Positions 20,238-31,500 are shown, counted from the first letter of the stretch. The stretch: DNA of 64,000 nucleotides from Nitzschia sp. pyKryTriq1 (GCA_956465555.1 OY101121.1:582722-646721); one strand, 5' to 3'. The notes: generated by a model not told the origin, from the letters alone. Numbers and translations: made by a program.

Positions 20238-20846
20238 TCATTCGGTCGCAATTCTTGGTCTATTGGGAGTATGGCCCACAGTTTTGACCGCGATTTGATC
20301 ATCATCGAATTCTTCCCCAGAAATAGAGGGCGCCTCTTTTTTTACTTCCTCGCACTTTTCCGCCTCGGTCGTAGAAACCATTTCTTCTTGGCTTTCTGCT
20401 TCATCTAATAGGCTTTCTTCCACCTTCGTATTCTCTTCATCTTCCGACGTCGAAGTATCTACAGAATCCAAGGTTTGTACAGCTTGGACATCGAATAAGT
20501 CCACTTCCTTCTTCTTTGCATCCCCAAAAGTCTCTTTGTAAGCCTCGTCGAACGCCGCTTCGATGGCTTCTCGCCGTTTTCGTTCCTGGGCCTTTTGGTA
20601 TTCCTTCTCAAGGTTTTCACAGAAGAAAAGAAACTTCCCAACGGGACCTCGCGGTTTGGTCTCGTCCTGAGATTTCCTTTGAATTTCAGTTGGCTTGTCG
20701 TTTTCAACACTTGATCCGCAATCGTCCGACCCGTGATCTCCTTCTGATTGCTCGGACTCTTGATTTTCTCGGGCTTCACGTTCAGCCTTCTGCTTCTTGT
20801 AATACATATACCCAGCAGCGGCAGCGGGTACAAATATGAATACCAT
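20238..20846 (-). CDS. Small membrane-anchored acidic protein, unknown
   Basis: Single exon, 202 residues. A short N-terminal hydrophobic segment (VFIFVPAAAAGYMYY) is followed by KKQKAEREARE and a long acidic, low-complexity tail, interrupted by one conserved-looking basic helix (about 85-125, including GPVGKFLFFCENLEKEYQ and RKRREAIEAAFDEAYKETFG). The layout suits a single-span or tail-out protein of the ER or mitochondrial surface. No family recognised. Coding status is supported by codon regularity and the clean ATG, but not by homology. Confidence 0.55.
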   Translation of the reverse strand: MVFIFVPAAAAGYMYYKKQKAEREARENQESEQSEGDHGSDDCGSSVENDKPTEIQRKSQDETKPRGPVGKFLFFCENLEKEYQKAQERKRREAIEAAFDEAYKETFGDAKKKEVDLFDVQAVQTLDSVDTSTSEDEENTKVEESLLDEAESQEEMVSTTEAEKCEEVKKEAPSISGEEFDDDQIAVKTVGHTPNRPRIATE

Positions 20847-22298
20847 TTGCTTGAACCTTTCTCTTCGTCTCGTACTTCGAGACTGATGCTTTTTATGAGT
20901 GCGGGTAGATAATATGTCCCGACGGTCAAGGGATGCGATGACCCCGGCTCGGAACTGACTGTTTTTTCTGCAAGTGCTGCGATGATTCTTCTGCTTGTGT
21001 TATGTTTTATGTTGCAGGCTACCGGTGCGGTACTCATACGTGTACCACCGGTAGACTATTCGCACGACTACTACTACTAGTAGAGAGAGAATACCAGGTC
21101 CTCTCATCTCTCACCACACAACGTTGGCTATCGGTATTACGTCGTGTACCCATTTTCCCGCCATGCTGATGAAAGGCCAAATCCGGCGATACAGAGAAAT
21201 TTCGTTGCGGGAGTCCAAATCACGTCCAATTACTTAAAGAAATATGTATGTGCAAATCCTATGTAACCATATTCCATGCTTATATGTATTGGTCTTCTTT
21301 GCGTCTTCAAGATACGAAGGTGACATATTTTGTTAAACTCTCTATCGCGCGCGCCACCAAACGAAGGAGGAAGCAAGGAAGTTCATCATTCGTCTACCGG
21401 TACGTACAGTAGTGCTGGTACTACCGGTACACTATTAGATCGCGTGGTACTTTACTGCAGTACAAGTACCAGGTAATCGCTCTCCTCTCTCTCTCCTCTC
21501 TTGAGCTACTATGCCAAGAGTAGAGAGGGAACTCAAACCCTTCTCCCAGGACCTCCTCCTCTTTCTTCTCTTCTCTCTTCTTGAGACGTCTTGAAGATCC
21601 CCTCTCTAGCTCCAGAGTAACATAATTCTGGCGCCATCGACGACTACTAGTAGTACTACTCACACCAGGGGAGAAAGAGGGGGAGTCGGTCGTCGTCGTC
21701 GAGCCCGTTGGTTCTACTTAGCTAGTACTCCACCAGTTAGGTACGTTCTATCTCGGATAGTAGTATAGGGACTCGTTACCTAACAAGCAATACCAATACT
21801 GATGCTGCCACCACCTTCGCTCCTGTACGGACACAAGTATCCCTTGATAGCATAGTGATGTTGTCCTTCTTTTAACTTCAAAACCTGCAAGGCAGGCTGT
21901 ACCGGTACGTGCCACGCCGTTTTCTGATATCAGACAGCTAGGATTACCCTAATATTAGAGGCACCGGCAGAGGGTGCACTCCTACCAGTCTACTAGAGGT
22001 AGCAAATCCAAAGCAAGTAGAGTAGAATGGCCTCTCTACTAGCAGTACTCTGTCCTATACCACGGTCGATACAATACCTCACAACCATTTTTCATCGCTC
22101 CTCGTCGTCGATCCCTTCTCGAGTAGCTCCAGTACTTGTACCGTGGTGAGAATCATAGCGTAGGTATCATACTGAATTCCCGTCAGTCCAGGAGAGCATC
22201 CATAAGATATGTCGTCTCTAGTATCGAGTAATGAAAAAAAGCAATCATCACATCGGGTCACGTAGGCAATGTCTGGCATGTCACCCACCCAGTGTCTG
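20847..22298. other. Intergenic, GTAC- and AGTAG-rich
   Basis: 1.45 kb with repeat strings throughout: CGGTACTCATACGTGTACC near 21030, GTAC-rich 21400-21480, CTCTC runs 21480-21600, and CTACTAGTAGTACTACTC near 21645. Frames at 21421-21663 and 22079-22387 are built on these and rejected. Nothing else seen. Confidence 0.45.
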
Positions 22299-23594
22299 TT
22301 ACAAGTCGTTGGCTGCAGCATATGGTCTCGTCTCAAACCCACCGTATGTTCCACCCATAAAGTCGTCGCTGTCCTCTCCATCATCATCCGTGTAAATGTC
22401 CTTCAGAGGAGCAGCGTGCTGTTGCTGCAAGTATGCTATATCCAAAGCGCATGGCTCTTGGTTGTGTTCCGACACGCCGCTACCGAGTGGGTGATGATGA
22501 TGAGGACGGTCTTCGTATCCATAAGCAACATCTTCATCATCTTCTTCGTCGGGATAGTCATTGGCGTCAAATTCTTCACAATTGGAATCGATCTCTCCAT
22601 GATCGCCATTGTCGTCAAGATACGAAAAATTATTACTTGCTTCCAACATCAGTTCCCCTTCGGGAGACCAATAGGCCACACCGGATGCTAGCTCCACAGT
22701 AGTGGGCGCGTTCTTTTCATCGTGCAACAGTTCATTGTCACCTTCCTCGAGACAAAAGATGTCATACACAAAGTTGGTTGTATCCCCACCAAACGCCTCC
22801 AAGATTTCGCAAACAGAATCATGTCCCGACAGCTGTGCGACTTCGTAAGGAGTACGACCATCCCCATCGAGAGCCTCGCAGAGAGGTCCCGCTAGACTTG
22901 GTATCTGCAGCAAGTCTCCTGCCATCTCCGTATCATTCCACAACGCGCATGCGTGTAACAAGTTTCCCCCCGAGGAATGACACCACAGTAGCCACTTCTT
23001 CGCATCGCGGGAGGATGCTAATCGCGGGTCGGTAGTAATGAATCGATAATGTTCCTGAACCGGACGAACCCCCGCATGAACTTGCTGCAGACTATCGTCC
23101 ACCAGTCTGGTGAGCGGGTCCAGGACTCGGAGAGCGGGCTTGCGTTTGATCGAAGTGGACGACGACGACGATGGAGAAGGCTTCAGGTCCAGTGTATTGC
23201 CGCGCTGATTATTCGAAGTCTCCAACAAGGTTAATTTTCGTCGTTTATTCTGCGGACCGTCATCTTCCCCGAAGTTTTCTAATAAGGCATCCACAATACG
23301 GCAAGACTCTGCATCCTCTTGCAGCGGTCCCAGCCGCTTCCAAAGCACAGACGTTAAGCACTGCTGTGGCCGTGCTTCATGCTGCTGCTCGGGGTCTAAA
23401 AAGTCCGAGAGACTATCGGAATCCAAATCCTCCAACTTGCCGTCACCTGGCGTAGGTCGCCCACGTTTCTTGCTGCCGTACGGGTCTTCTCCGGATGCTC
23501 CGGTGCGAGGATGATTCAAAGAAGCTTCCAACCGAATAAATGGCAAGGGCTCCTCGGTCCTCCGTCGTTTTATCCTTAAGAACGTCCGAGTCAT
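22299..23594 (-). CDS. IWR1/SLC7A6OS-like protein with embedded ankyrin repeats
   Basis: Single exon, 431 residues; ATG at 23594. The N-terminus TRTFLRIKRRRTEEPLPFI matches the IWR1 start (basic motif after a short hydrophobic lead), and the second half carries the paired IWR1 signatures FVYDIFCLEEGD (about 276) and DANDYPDEEDDEDVAYGY (about 350). Family role: escorts assembled RNA polymerase II into the nucleus via importin binding to the basic N-terminus. Between the two parts, residues ~200-268 read as about two ankyrin repeats (GGNLLHACALWNDTEMAGDL, DGDGRTPYEVAQLSGHDSVC). I know of no ankyrin repeats in the yeast or human proteins. Its start faces the SFT2 gene across ~1.9 kb. Confidence 0.75.
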   Translation of the reverse strand: MTRTFLRIKRRRTEEPLPFIRLEASLNHPRTGASGEDPYGSKKRGRPTPGDGKLEDLDSDSLSDFLDPEQQHEARPQQCLTSVLWKRLGPLQEDAESCRIVDALLENFGEDDGPQNKRRKLTLLETSNNQRGNTLDLKPSPSSSSSTSIKRKPALRVLDPLTRLVDDSLQQVHAGVRPVQEHYRFITTDPRLASSRDAKKWLLWCHSSGGNLLHACALWNDTEMAGDLLQIPSLAGPLCEALDGDGRTPYEVAQLSGHDSVCEILEAFGGDTTNFVYDIFCLEEGDNELLHDEKNAPTTVELASGVAYWSPEGELMLEASNNFSYLDDNGDHGEIDSNCEEFDANDYPDEEDDEDVAYGYEDRPHHHHPLGSGVSEHNQEPCALDIAYLQQQHAAPLKDIYTDDDGEDSDDFMGGTYGGFETRPYAAANDL

Positions 23595-24390
23595 AATAGC
23601 GCAATACAACGCAACTCAACACAACACAGAAATCTACGGAACCGCTCTCCTTCTAGCTAGTGGTCTATCTTCCTACCGACGAATCACTCACAGGTCTAAT
23701 GAGTAGAAATATTGATAGGAACAATGCCCGATTGCTAGTTGTTAGTTTTAGTGAGAGCTAATGTGATAATTTTTGATTGACACGCCAAGCGAAAACATCA
23801 TCCATTGGTGTACCGGTACGAGTACCGACCGTACCTGTATAATACCGTGCGTACATGCCCCTGCGCTGACGGTCTCGTGACATGACACGGCACTTGTTCT
23901 TCTCTGGCGGTCGGTGACGGACGGCGAAGTTCGCAGAAAATCGGAAGGCAGGCAGGCAGTTTTCGCTCATTTGATTGGTTCGACTGAGTAAATCACTGTA
24001 TAGAATTATTCGAATTATTCAGCCATGAAGATGATCATTGATTTGCTGGAGGTAATCGATCCGTTGGTAAGGGATCTGGGTTAATCTGGCACAAATCTGA
24101 ACCAATCATTACATGTGTGTCTATAAGTACTGATGTCTTTACGTGTGTCTTTACAAAGTCTTTATCACTTAGAGACTCTGCATCAATGACTCCGCGCCAT
24201 TTTTGACTCCGAAGCCCGGCTCCATGTTATTCTTTCTCACAAACCAAGGCTCCGACCCCCAAACCAATGCTTTCACATCTTTCGTTGCCCTCCTAATAAT
24301 CATTCCAAGATTCCAAACTCATAAAATTTGTGACAATGATTGTCTCATCAACCATGAGAGTAGTAAACCCTTATCTTGTGTTCTTGAGTC
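23595..24390. promoter_or_regulatory. Divergent intergenic region, left part
   Basis: Upstream of the IWR1-like gene. Short GTAC cluster at ~23810-23855. From ~24070 the DNA contains repeated TGTGTCTTTA-like strings. It ends where the 450-bp duplication starts. Confidence 0.35.
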
Positions 24391-25290
24391 GATAACAGAA
24401 TGAGCGGACAAAAGTTTGTTTGAAAGAGAAAGATCGCCGACGCACAACAATCATCGTGCGAAAGCGCCGATGACCAAAGATCTTGTACGTACTGTACCGC
24501 GGTACTGCACCGGTAGGAGCAGTGTACTGTACCCCTGGTATGATACGTACCGGTACAGTACCTGCTGTGTACACACCCGCTGCGTACCGACACTGTACAC
24601 GTACTGCTGTAAGCGATTGGATAAAGCAAAGTCGAAGTCGAAGAAAATAATATGAAAAGAGACAACGTTATTGAGCGATTTAGCAATTGCCCATTGATTT
24701 CCAATATGTAATTCCCATGTCTTGCCCCTCTTGAGCTTTTACGATCACTTAGGTCATGTTCTCTTCCCCTCGTTCCTTGAAGTCCGACTTCCTGTTCTTC
24801 GGAGGGAATCCGGCTTTGGAATTCTCACAGGTCCCCCTTCGATAACAGAATGAGCGGACAAAAGTTTGTTTGAAAGAGAAAGATCGCCGACGCACAACAA
24901 TCATCGTGCGAAAGCGCCGATGACCAAAGATCTTGTACGTACTGTACCGCGGTACTGCACCGGTAGGAGCAGTGTACTGTACCCCTGGTATGATACGTAC
25001 CGGTACAGTACCTGCTGTGTACACACCCGCTGCGTACCGACACTGTACACGTACTGCTGTAAGCGATTGGATAAAGCAAAGTCGAAGTCGAAGAAAATAA
25101 TATGAAAAGAGACAACGTTATTGAGCGATTTAGCAATTGCCCATTGATTTCCAATATGTAATTCCCATGTCTTGCCCCTCTTGAGCTTTTACGATCACTT
25201 AGGTCATGTTCTCTTCCCCTCGTTCCTTGAAGTCCGACTTCCTGTTCTTCGGAGGGAATCCGGCTTTGGAATTCTCACAGGTCCCCCTTT
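24391..25290. repeat. Exact 450-bp tandem duplication (two copies)
   Basis: Copy 1 is 24391-24840 and copy 2 is 24841-25290, head to tail with a period of exactly 450. I read them as identical. Each copy holds a GTAC-rich core (TACTGTACCGCGGTACTG and following), an AAAATAATATGAAAAG stretch and an AGCTTTTACGATCACTTAGG stretch. The second copy ends 215 bp before the SFT2 start codon, so the repeat is likely in that promoter region. No terminal inverted repeats, target duplication or coding potential are seen. A very recent duplication or an assembly artefact would both explain it. Confidence 0.95.
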
Positions 25291-25505
25291 TTCCTTTTTC
25301 TTTTCCCTTTCTTTTTTCCCCTCCTCTTGTGCCGTTTCCCCCCCCATTTTCTTAGTAAAAAGCCCGCCAAATCGAGGCGGCAACGACAAAAAGCACACCA
25401 CCATCTTGCATCCCACTTCTTCTTTTACTCTCTACAAAAGTACCGGTACAACATTATCTCACATCATACGAACAATAATAGCAGTACTGTAATAATAACA
25501 TCATC
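25291..25505 (+). promoter_or_regulatory. Probable SFT2 core promoter / 5' leader
   Basis: 215 bp with a strong pyrimidine tract (CCTTTTTCTTTTCCC) near 25290-25345, then an A/C-rich leader and one GTACCGGTAC string at ~25440 just before the start codon. Confidence 0.35.
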
Positions 25506-26258
25506 ATGTCAAGACCAACGCTGGATGGAATCAAGCAAGCCTCTGCGGGTGCTTTTGACAAGGCTAAGCTCATGGTGGGTCTGAAGAGTGGTTCCGGCGA
25601 GGAGGAAGAATCATCGCAACAATCGGAGCGATCGAGTTTTATCGAGGAAGCCGCCGACTTGATTTGTCCCGACTTGACGTTTCAACAACGCTTGATTGGA
25701 TTTGCTTCATGTTTTACTCTAGGATGTGAGTAGACTCAAGAATATATTGGTTATGCTGCTTCGTAGCCGGAGTGCGTTATAAAGTGCCAACATTATTTAT
25801 TCTCACTATACATACTCCTTTCTGGGTCCTGACAACACATTTCGTAATTTTCTTTCACAGACTTGATCACATTCATGTCATTTAAATTTTTCATCCGGCT
25901 CATGGAAGGAAACCCTGTTCCGTTCGCTTTGAATTACTCCTTTGGAAATATTCTTGCATTGGGCGCCTCAATGTTTCTGTGTGGGCCAAAGCGACAACTT
26001 AAAAACATGTTTGATGAAAAGCGGAGCCTGACTGCCACGACGTATCTTTCGTGCCTGGGAGGTACCTTGGTAGTCGTATTTATTCCCATGATTTGGGGTG
26101 TCAAATTGGCATTGCTCGTTTCCCTCATTATTACGCAATGTGCGTCGAGCTTTTGGTACTCTCTCAGTTACGTACCGTATGGTCGAAGTACGGCCTTGCG
26201 AATGATCAAACGATACTTGGGGCTGAATGAACAGCCATTGGAAGGAAACGTGGTATAG
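25506..26258 (+). CDS. SFT2-like vesicle transport membrane protein
   Basis: Two exons, 25506-25725 and 25861-26258; intron of 135 bp (GTGAGT...TCACAG, phase 1), giving 205 residues. A hydrophilic, acidic N-tail (about 60 residues) is followed by four membrane segments: RLIGFASCFTLGYLITFMSF, the segment around NILALGASMFLCGP, TYLSCLGGTLVVVFIPMIWG and KLALLVSLIITQCASSFWYS, ending with LSYVPYGRSTALRMIKRY. The CGPKRQLKNMF loop and SYVPYGR are SFT2 hallmarks. Family role: retrograde endosome-to-Golgi trafficking and vesicle fusion, partly overlapping with GOT1. Placement of the intron inside helix 1 keeps the family sequence intact. Confidence 0.93.
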
Positions 26259-26841
26259 CTCGCAAATAGTAGTGCTAGTACTAGTACTAGTGCAAATTCT
26301 TCAAGATTATGATGCAACAACAACAACAACAACAACGTCTCTACTAGCCAAACAGTCAGCCATCATGCTATGCTGCTGCTACTACTACACGTCCTGGTAC
26401 TCCTCTGCTGCTGCTACTGCTTGTGCCACCACTCTCACTCTTACCCTACTACTGTAGATTTTTCTTGCTACAGTGCACTTTTAAGCTTCTGTACGAGAAA
26501 CCTAGGTACTTTCATCGGCTCTCGGCCCTGTCGACGTGCAGACTAGGGCGCTTACTGATCCTACCGTACCGGTGTACGAGTGCGTGATGGTACCAGGTAC
26601 AGTACCCTGTACCGGTATTGCGCGTACCAGTACGTACCGTCCGTGTGGGTGAAAGAGGCGTCTAACAACGACTACGTCAGGTCAGCTTCGTCCGCGCGGC
26701 CCAGAATAGGAAATACAAAAGGGTTGGAGGCATGGATCAGACTTACTAAGGTCTGGCCGCCCTCAGCCCTGTGGGACTGGAACAGTCCCGAGATGGAGGT
26801 CTCGAAAGACCAGCGGGTGGGATTGGGCGGGCCATTTTAAA
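26259..26841. other. Intergenic, microsatellite and GTAC cluster
   Basis: (CAA)n near 26313-26336, GCTGCTACTACT strings, then a GTAC-rich block at ~26560-26640. From ~26660 the sequence becomes GC-richer and continues into the ORF fragment on the other strand. Confidence 0.4.
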
Positions 26842-27291
26842 CTAAACTATTTCTCCACTGATGCTAAAGTCCGGCGTTTCCGGTAGGGAACGGTAGTTTA
26901 TGGCATGGCGCCAATACATTACAGTTCGTAACTGGATGAAGCGGAGTACCAGAGCTGGGGCTGGTGCTTCAGTCGCTAGTGCCCTCAACTTGTTCTGAAA
27001 GCTGTACTCGCGTCCACGATAGGCTTGCACGAAGCTTCCAAGCGCAGTCACGAAAGGGTGGTTGTCGCCCAACATGACAGACCAGACAATAGTCAGTGCA
27101 ACCAGGTGCGCCTGTGCCTCGCTGAACTCTACGGGCACGACTTCCTTGGTCGCCTTCACAGACTTCGAGCGTTGGGCTCGAACAGCCAGCGATCGGGAGC
27201 CGGCCGCAGCTTTCTCTCTTGAATCGTTCACTCTGAGCCGTCTGGCCTGCGCTACCTCAGCTTTCCCCAACTTCGAAGTCCACTGAATCAA
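26842..27291 (-). pseudogene. ORF fragment without start, perhaps mobile-element debris
   Basis: About 149 codons with a protein-like second half (ALTIVWSVMLGDNHPFVTAL, LVLRFIQLRTVMYWRHAINY) and a Lys/Arg-rich first half. No ATG lies in frame upstream before a stop, and no neighbouring exon was found, so this looks like a broken fragment. Base composition is GC-richer than the flanks. I do not recognise the family with confidence; a piece of a diatom transposable element is possible. If it is one, it is old and broken. Confidence 0.35.
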
Positions 27292-27519
27292 TCGGTGGAC
27301 TGTTGCATCGCTGGCTCGACCTCAGGGCGCAGCAAGACCAAACATCCAACATCCTCAACATCAACATCAACATCGACACCACAAACTCGCACTGTGCCAG
27401 CATCATACTTGTAGCATCATCGTCATCATCATCGACCGCCTACTTATTGCTCTCGTCGTCACTTTTCTACTACTACTACCGCCACCACCACCAGCAACAG
27501 CAACAACAACCTGCTCAAG

Positions 27520-28404
27520 ATGACGTCATCGAATACGAAGAATGATCAGCGTCAGCATCATCATCAGGAACAAGTGGTGATTGTCTATGCCATTTTGGGT
27601 TCTCAATATGTGTTCAAGGTTTTGGCGGCCATGCAAGCGAATGCGATTCCACATTATGTCCATTTGGTCCCCATGAAGGAATCGGAACGTCGCAAAGTCA
27701 TTCCTTCCGGTGGATTGCTGGTACCCGAACTCCAAGTCGGACTGAGAAAGGACGAACATCGTAAAATTGTACCCGACAGTGAAGCCATTTTGGAATACTT
27801 GTTCCACCAAGGGTGGGCTCCTCACTTGTACCCCAACGAACTATCGAAAGAAGTTTCCAAACGAGCTTCGTCGGGAACCTTGGCGGCCATGGTATGGTAT
27901 TACAACTGGGTCGATGAGACGGGATACCGACGATCCATGAGAAGGCAAATCGGAACGAAAGCTTCGCCGTGGTTTGTCCCGTATTTCGTTTTGGACTATA
28001 TGGTACAAGGAGTTCGGACCAAACATGAACAACGTGTTTTGAGCGTCCTTCCCAATGCCGATCTGGCCGACGAACCTGCCATGCGACAAGTATTAAAAAC
28101 AGAGCTCGAATATTTTGAACGTTTGCTCGAGACGGGCGATCAACCTTTTTTGATCCCAGGAACGACGGAACCTTCGGCCGCCGATTTCTCGACCTATTGT
28201 CTACTGGAACGACTCGTCGGAGACGTGGAAAATGATCCAAGCTCGGATTATCCCATCTTTCCAGCGGTTCCCGAAATCAAAACAAAGAATGAATTATTCG
28301 GACTCAATGGTCGATTGTGGAAGTGGCACGATCGTATTCGAACGAATTACAAAGTACAATTCAAGGGTCATCGAGTTCCCAAGGAACTATTGAGTAAACT
28401 ATAG
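27520..28404 (+). CDS. Glutathione S-transferase-like protein
   Basis: Single exon, 294 residues. After a Gln/His-rich N-tail of ~20 residues comes a thioredoxin-like domain (VVIVYAILGSQYVFKVLAAM; the cis-Pro loop GGLLVPELQV; PDSEAILEYLFHQ, matching the GST glutathione-site Asp-Ser/Glu-Ser pattern). The helical C-domain ends with FLIPGTTEPSAADFSTYCLL, the N-capping-box region of GST C-terminal domains. The usual active-site Ser, Cys or Tyr after strand 1 is replaced by the GSQYVF context, so Ser or Tyr there may serve. Class unclear. Detoxification or redox role is family inference. Confidence 0.8.
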   Translation: MTSSNTKNDQRQHHHQEQVVIVYAILGSQYVFKVLAAMQANAIPHYVHLVPMKESERRKVIPSGGLLVPELQVGLRKDEHRKIVPDSEAILEYLFHQGWAPHLYPNELSKEVSKRASSGTLAAMVWYYNWVDETGYRRSMRRQIGTKASPWFVPYFVLDYMVQGVRTKHEQRVLSVLPNADLADEPAMRQVLKTELEYFERLLETGDQPFLIPGTTEPSAADFSTYCLLERLVGDVENDPSSDYPIFPAVPEIKTKNELFGLNGRLWKWHDRIRTNYKVQFKGHRVPKELLSKL

Positions 28405-28921
28405 ATAAGCAAGTACGTACGAGTAGATCGATGATACTAGCTTTCACTCATTCACTCTGTATTTCTGCAGTACGTATCTACTATTTGCTCTACTGCGTTC
28501 TAGTAGTAGTAGAACAAGTGAAGGGCAGGATGTATTTCGTGTGAAGAATTTCATTAGCCAATAGTATGTACCTTTCGAGTCTTGCTCAATCCCGTCTTTC
28601 GGCTTTCGGCTTGCCACGTTTCATTCATGAGGAACTGTTGACTGATTCGACCAAACTCAAAGGGTGTCTACTACGAGTATTTCACTCGATATCTTACATG
28701 AGAACTCTCGACGACGACGCACGCGAGCCGCGCACGAGCGTTGAATCTTGGATGTTTCGCGGATGTTGCATGAAAGAAACAGCCCGTTGATGTCTTAGGC
28801 AATCATCAGGTTGCGAAGCTCGACGACGACGACGACGACGACGACTCTCTCTTCTTCATAAAACAACGTAATCCATCCTATACCAACAATCACTTACAAC
28901 ACCAATCCTCAACGATCACCC
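28405..28921. other. Intergenic / copine 5' region
   Basis: 517 bp between rightward genes. CTACTACTAG strings occur near 28480-28510, and a (GAC)8 run at 28821-28845 lies just upstream of the copine start codon. No gene seen. Confidence 0.4.
28821..28845. repeat. (CGA)n microsatellite upstream of copine
   Basis: About eight perfect units in the 5' region of the copine gene. Confidence 0.8.
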
Positions 28922-31269
28922 ATGGCATCTTACATCAGTGGCAGCGCCAATACGCACAACAAGAGTGGCCAGGACTCGAACAAGGAGACCAAGGTGCAAA
29001 TCTCCCTCTACGCGTCGAAGCTGAAAAATGTGGCCGGCCTTGGAAAGGGGACATCTGATCCGTATGCAGTTGTCACCCTCCTGGCCGGTGGGCCGCATGA
29101 AAAACCTATTGTTTTGGGCAAAACAGAAGTGTAAGTAACTTCGAGCACGAGATTCCTTCGCTTGCGATCTAGGTCGTATGTTGCTTTAGTCGCATCTCAC
29201 AACACCAATTCCTACCCCCCACTGTGTTATTCAGAATCAAGAATAGCTTGAGCCCAGCTTGGACCCATGTATTCGAAACCACTTATACGTTTGGGAAAGA
29301 AAGCAAATTGAATATTGGTATCTTCGACGAAGTTTCCAAAACGGGCAAATCCAAGTCGATGGGCAGTGCCGTCTTTGAAATTGGCGAGATTTTGGGAGCC
29401 AGGGGCAACATAAAAGCGAAAAAGCTGAGGAACGGTGGGACTGTCTTTGCTCGTGTCACCAGGGCCAACTATTCCAATGCGGGGACCTTGACTGCGCAAT
29501 TCCGGGGTATCAAGCTCAAGAATGTGGATGGACTCTTTTCGAAAAGCGATCCTTTCTTTGTGATTAGCTCCCACGCAAACGACCCTGCTGGGCGAACGTG
29601 GCAACCAGTGTATCGATCTGAGGTGATTATGAACGATCTCAATCCTGTCTGGAAGCCATTTTCAATTCCGTTAGCGAAACTATGTGGAGGAAACAAAGAT
29701 CAGCCCGTTCAAATCGAAGTATTTGATTGGGAAAAGAGTGGGAAGCATCAAGCGATGGGAACGGTCCAAACTACCGTCAACGGGCTTTTGTTCTTGATCG
29801 GAGGCTCTGATAAGAAGCTCCCCTTGCTGTTTAAGAAGAAGGCTCACGGTGCGATTGAGGTTGATAACCTGACGATAAGTGGTGAAGGTGCTGGTTCGAC
29901 CATGACCGCTGCATCGGTGGCAGGGCGTGCTGCCTCCAACGTCTCAAGTGGTCCTCCCCAAAAGTTTGTGAAAGTCAATGGTATCACAAAACTCAATCCA
30001 GAATACAAAAAATGGAAGGATGCACAAGGAGGCGGAACGCCAGCATCAACCACTGGACCGGCTGCGGCTCCTTCAGCCCCGCCAGCCATGTCCTACCCAG
30101 CCCAAACATATGCTCAAACTGCACCTCTTCCCGCCTTTGGGCAAGCTCTGAACAATCCTCCTCCTGTGATGTCACCGATCCCACCGCCCATGGCTCCTCC
30201 TAGCGTCGTTGCCCCCAATACCTACGGTTCAGGCGACAAACCTCGGTTTGTAGATTACATTGCTGGAGGGACGGAAATCAACCTGGTCGTGGCCGTGGAC
30301 TACACTGGAAGCAATGGTGATCCAAGAAAACCAGGAACTCTCCACTATATTCACCGTGATGGACAGTTGAATGACTATGAAAAGGCCTTGACGGCCGTTG
30401 GAGCTATCGTTGCTCGATACGACTCGGACCAAATGTTTCCTGTGTTGGGATTTGGAGCCAAATACAATGGTGTGATTCAGCACTGCTTTCAAGTGGGTAG
30501 AGCTCCAGAGCTCACTGGCATCTCAGGAATGTTGGAGGGATACCGAGGCGTCTTTTCCACCGGTTTGACAATGTCCGGCCCCACAGTTTTCGCAGAGGTG
30601 ATCAACTATGCAGCAGCCCAAGCTCGGGCCAAACAAGATGCCAATGCTGCCGTAGGGGAACAGTCCTACACCATCTTACTTATCTTGACGGATGGTGCCG
30701 TGACAGATGTCGAACAAACCAAGACGGCGATTCGAAACGCCAGCACGGCACCACTATCGATTGTAATTGTGGGGATTGGTAGTGCCGACTTTTCTACCAT
30801 GCAGTTTCTGGACGACTTTCAACAGCAAGAGGGTGGTAGAACGCGAGATATTGTGCAATTTGTGGAGTTTAGTCGGCACAAGCATGACAGGGCCGCCTTG
30901 ACAAGAGAAACGCTGGACGAAATCCCAGACCAACTTGTCGACTATTTCTATGGGAATAATATCATGCCTCTACCACCGAGTTCGGGAAGCAAAATAAACA
31001 TCGAGGCGGAAGACTTTAACTCGGAAGAAGACATCGACTTGAGCATGAGTTTGAATAGCGTTGGAGAAATGTTCCTAACGAATCCTACGCAAGCAGCATG
31101 GGATGCACATTCCTACGGTACAGCATCGAAATTCTTGCCTCCTGCCACGGCACCATCAGCAGCCTATGCTCCTCCGGGAGGCGCCTATGGGGCACCACAG
31201 CCCACGTCTTATGCGCCCAATGCCTACGCTCCTCCCGGTGGCCCCCCTGCTCGTCCGTATGGCTACTAG
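28922..31269 (+). CDS. Copine (C2-C2-vWA), Ca2+-dependent membrane-binding protein
   Basis: Two exons, 28922-29130 and 29235-31269; intron 104 bp (GTAAGT...TTCAG, phase 2), giving 747 residues. C2A (about 24-165) has GKGTSDPYAVV and, after the splice, KNSLSPAWTHVFETTYTFG. C2B (about 175-310) has LFSKSDPFFVIS and MNDLNPVWKPF; the Asp residues of the Ca2+ loops are present in both. A Pro-rich linker (about 345-420) follows. The copine vWA domain begins IAGGTEINLVVAVDYTGSNG, a MIDAS-like loop with copine-typical DYTGSNG, and includes GFGAKYNG and LLILTDGAVTDVEQT. The C-tail is rich in Tyr-Ala-Pro-Pro-Gly repeats. Role: calcium-triggered recruitment of partners to membranes. Confidence 0.96.
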
Positions 31270-31500
31270 TAGAGAGGTCTTCGTTGGGAATAGGGAAAGT
31301 CCAATCCGAAATACTTGATCGTAATCGTATCCATTACATTTCTTGATAGAGGAGCAGGGAATAGTACTCTTACGTACCTTAACCAAAGCACGAAATTCAA
31401 TCACGAACGCAGACCACTCATGCTTGATTGAAGAAATGCATTTTGACATTAACCAAAGAGTACTCTCTAAAACTAATTGGTAGTACAGTAGAGCCGACTC
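31270..31500. other. Convergent 3' spacer
   Basis: 231 bp between convergent genes; no feature beyond short AGTACTCT strings. Confidence 0.35.

Noticed and set aside
24348-25154. Matching open frames in both 450-bp copies
   Set aside because: They repeat only because the DNA is duplicated; composition is GTAC low complexity.
24391-25290. 450-bp repeats as LTRs of an element
   Set aside because: The copies are directly adjacent with nothing between them, and no terminal TG...CA or target duplication is seen.
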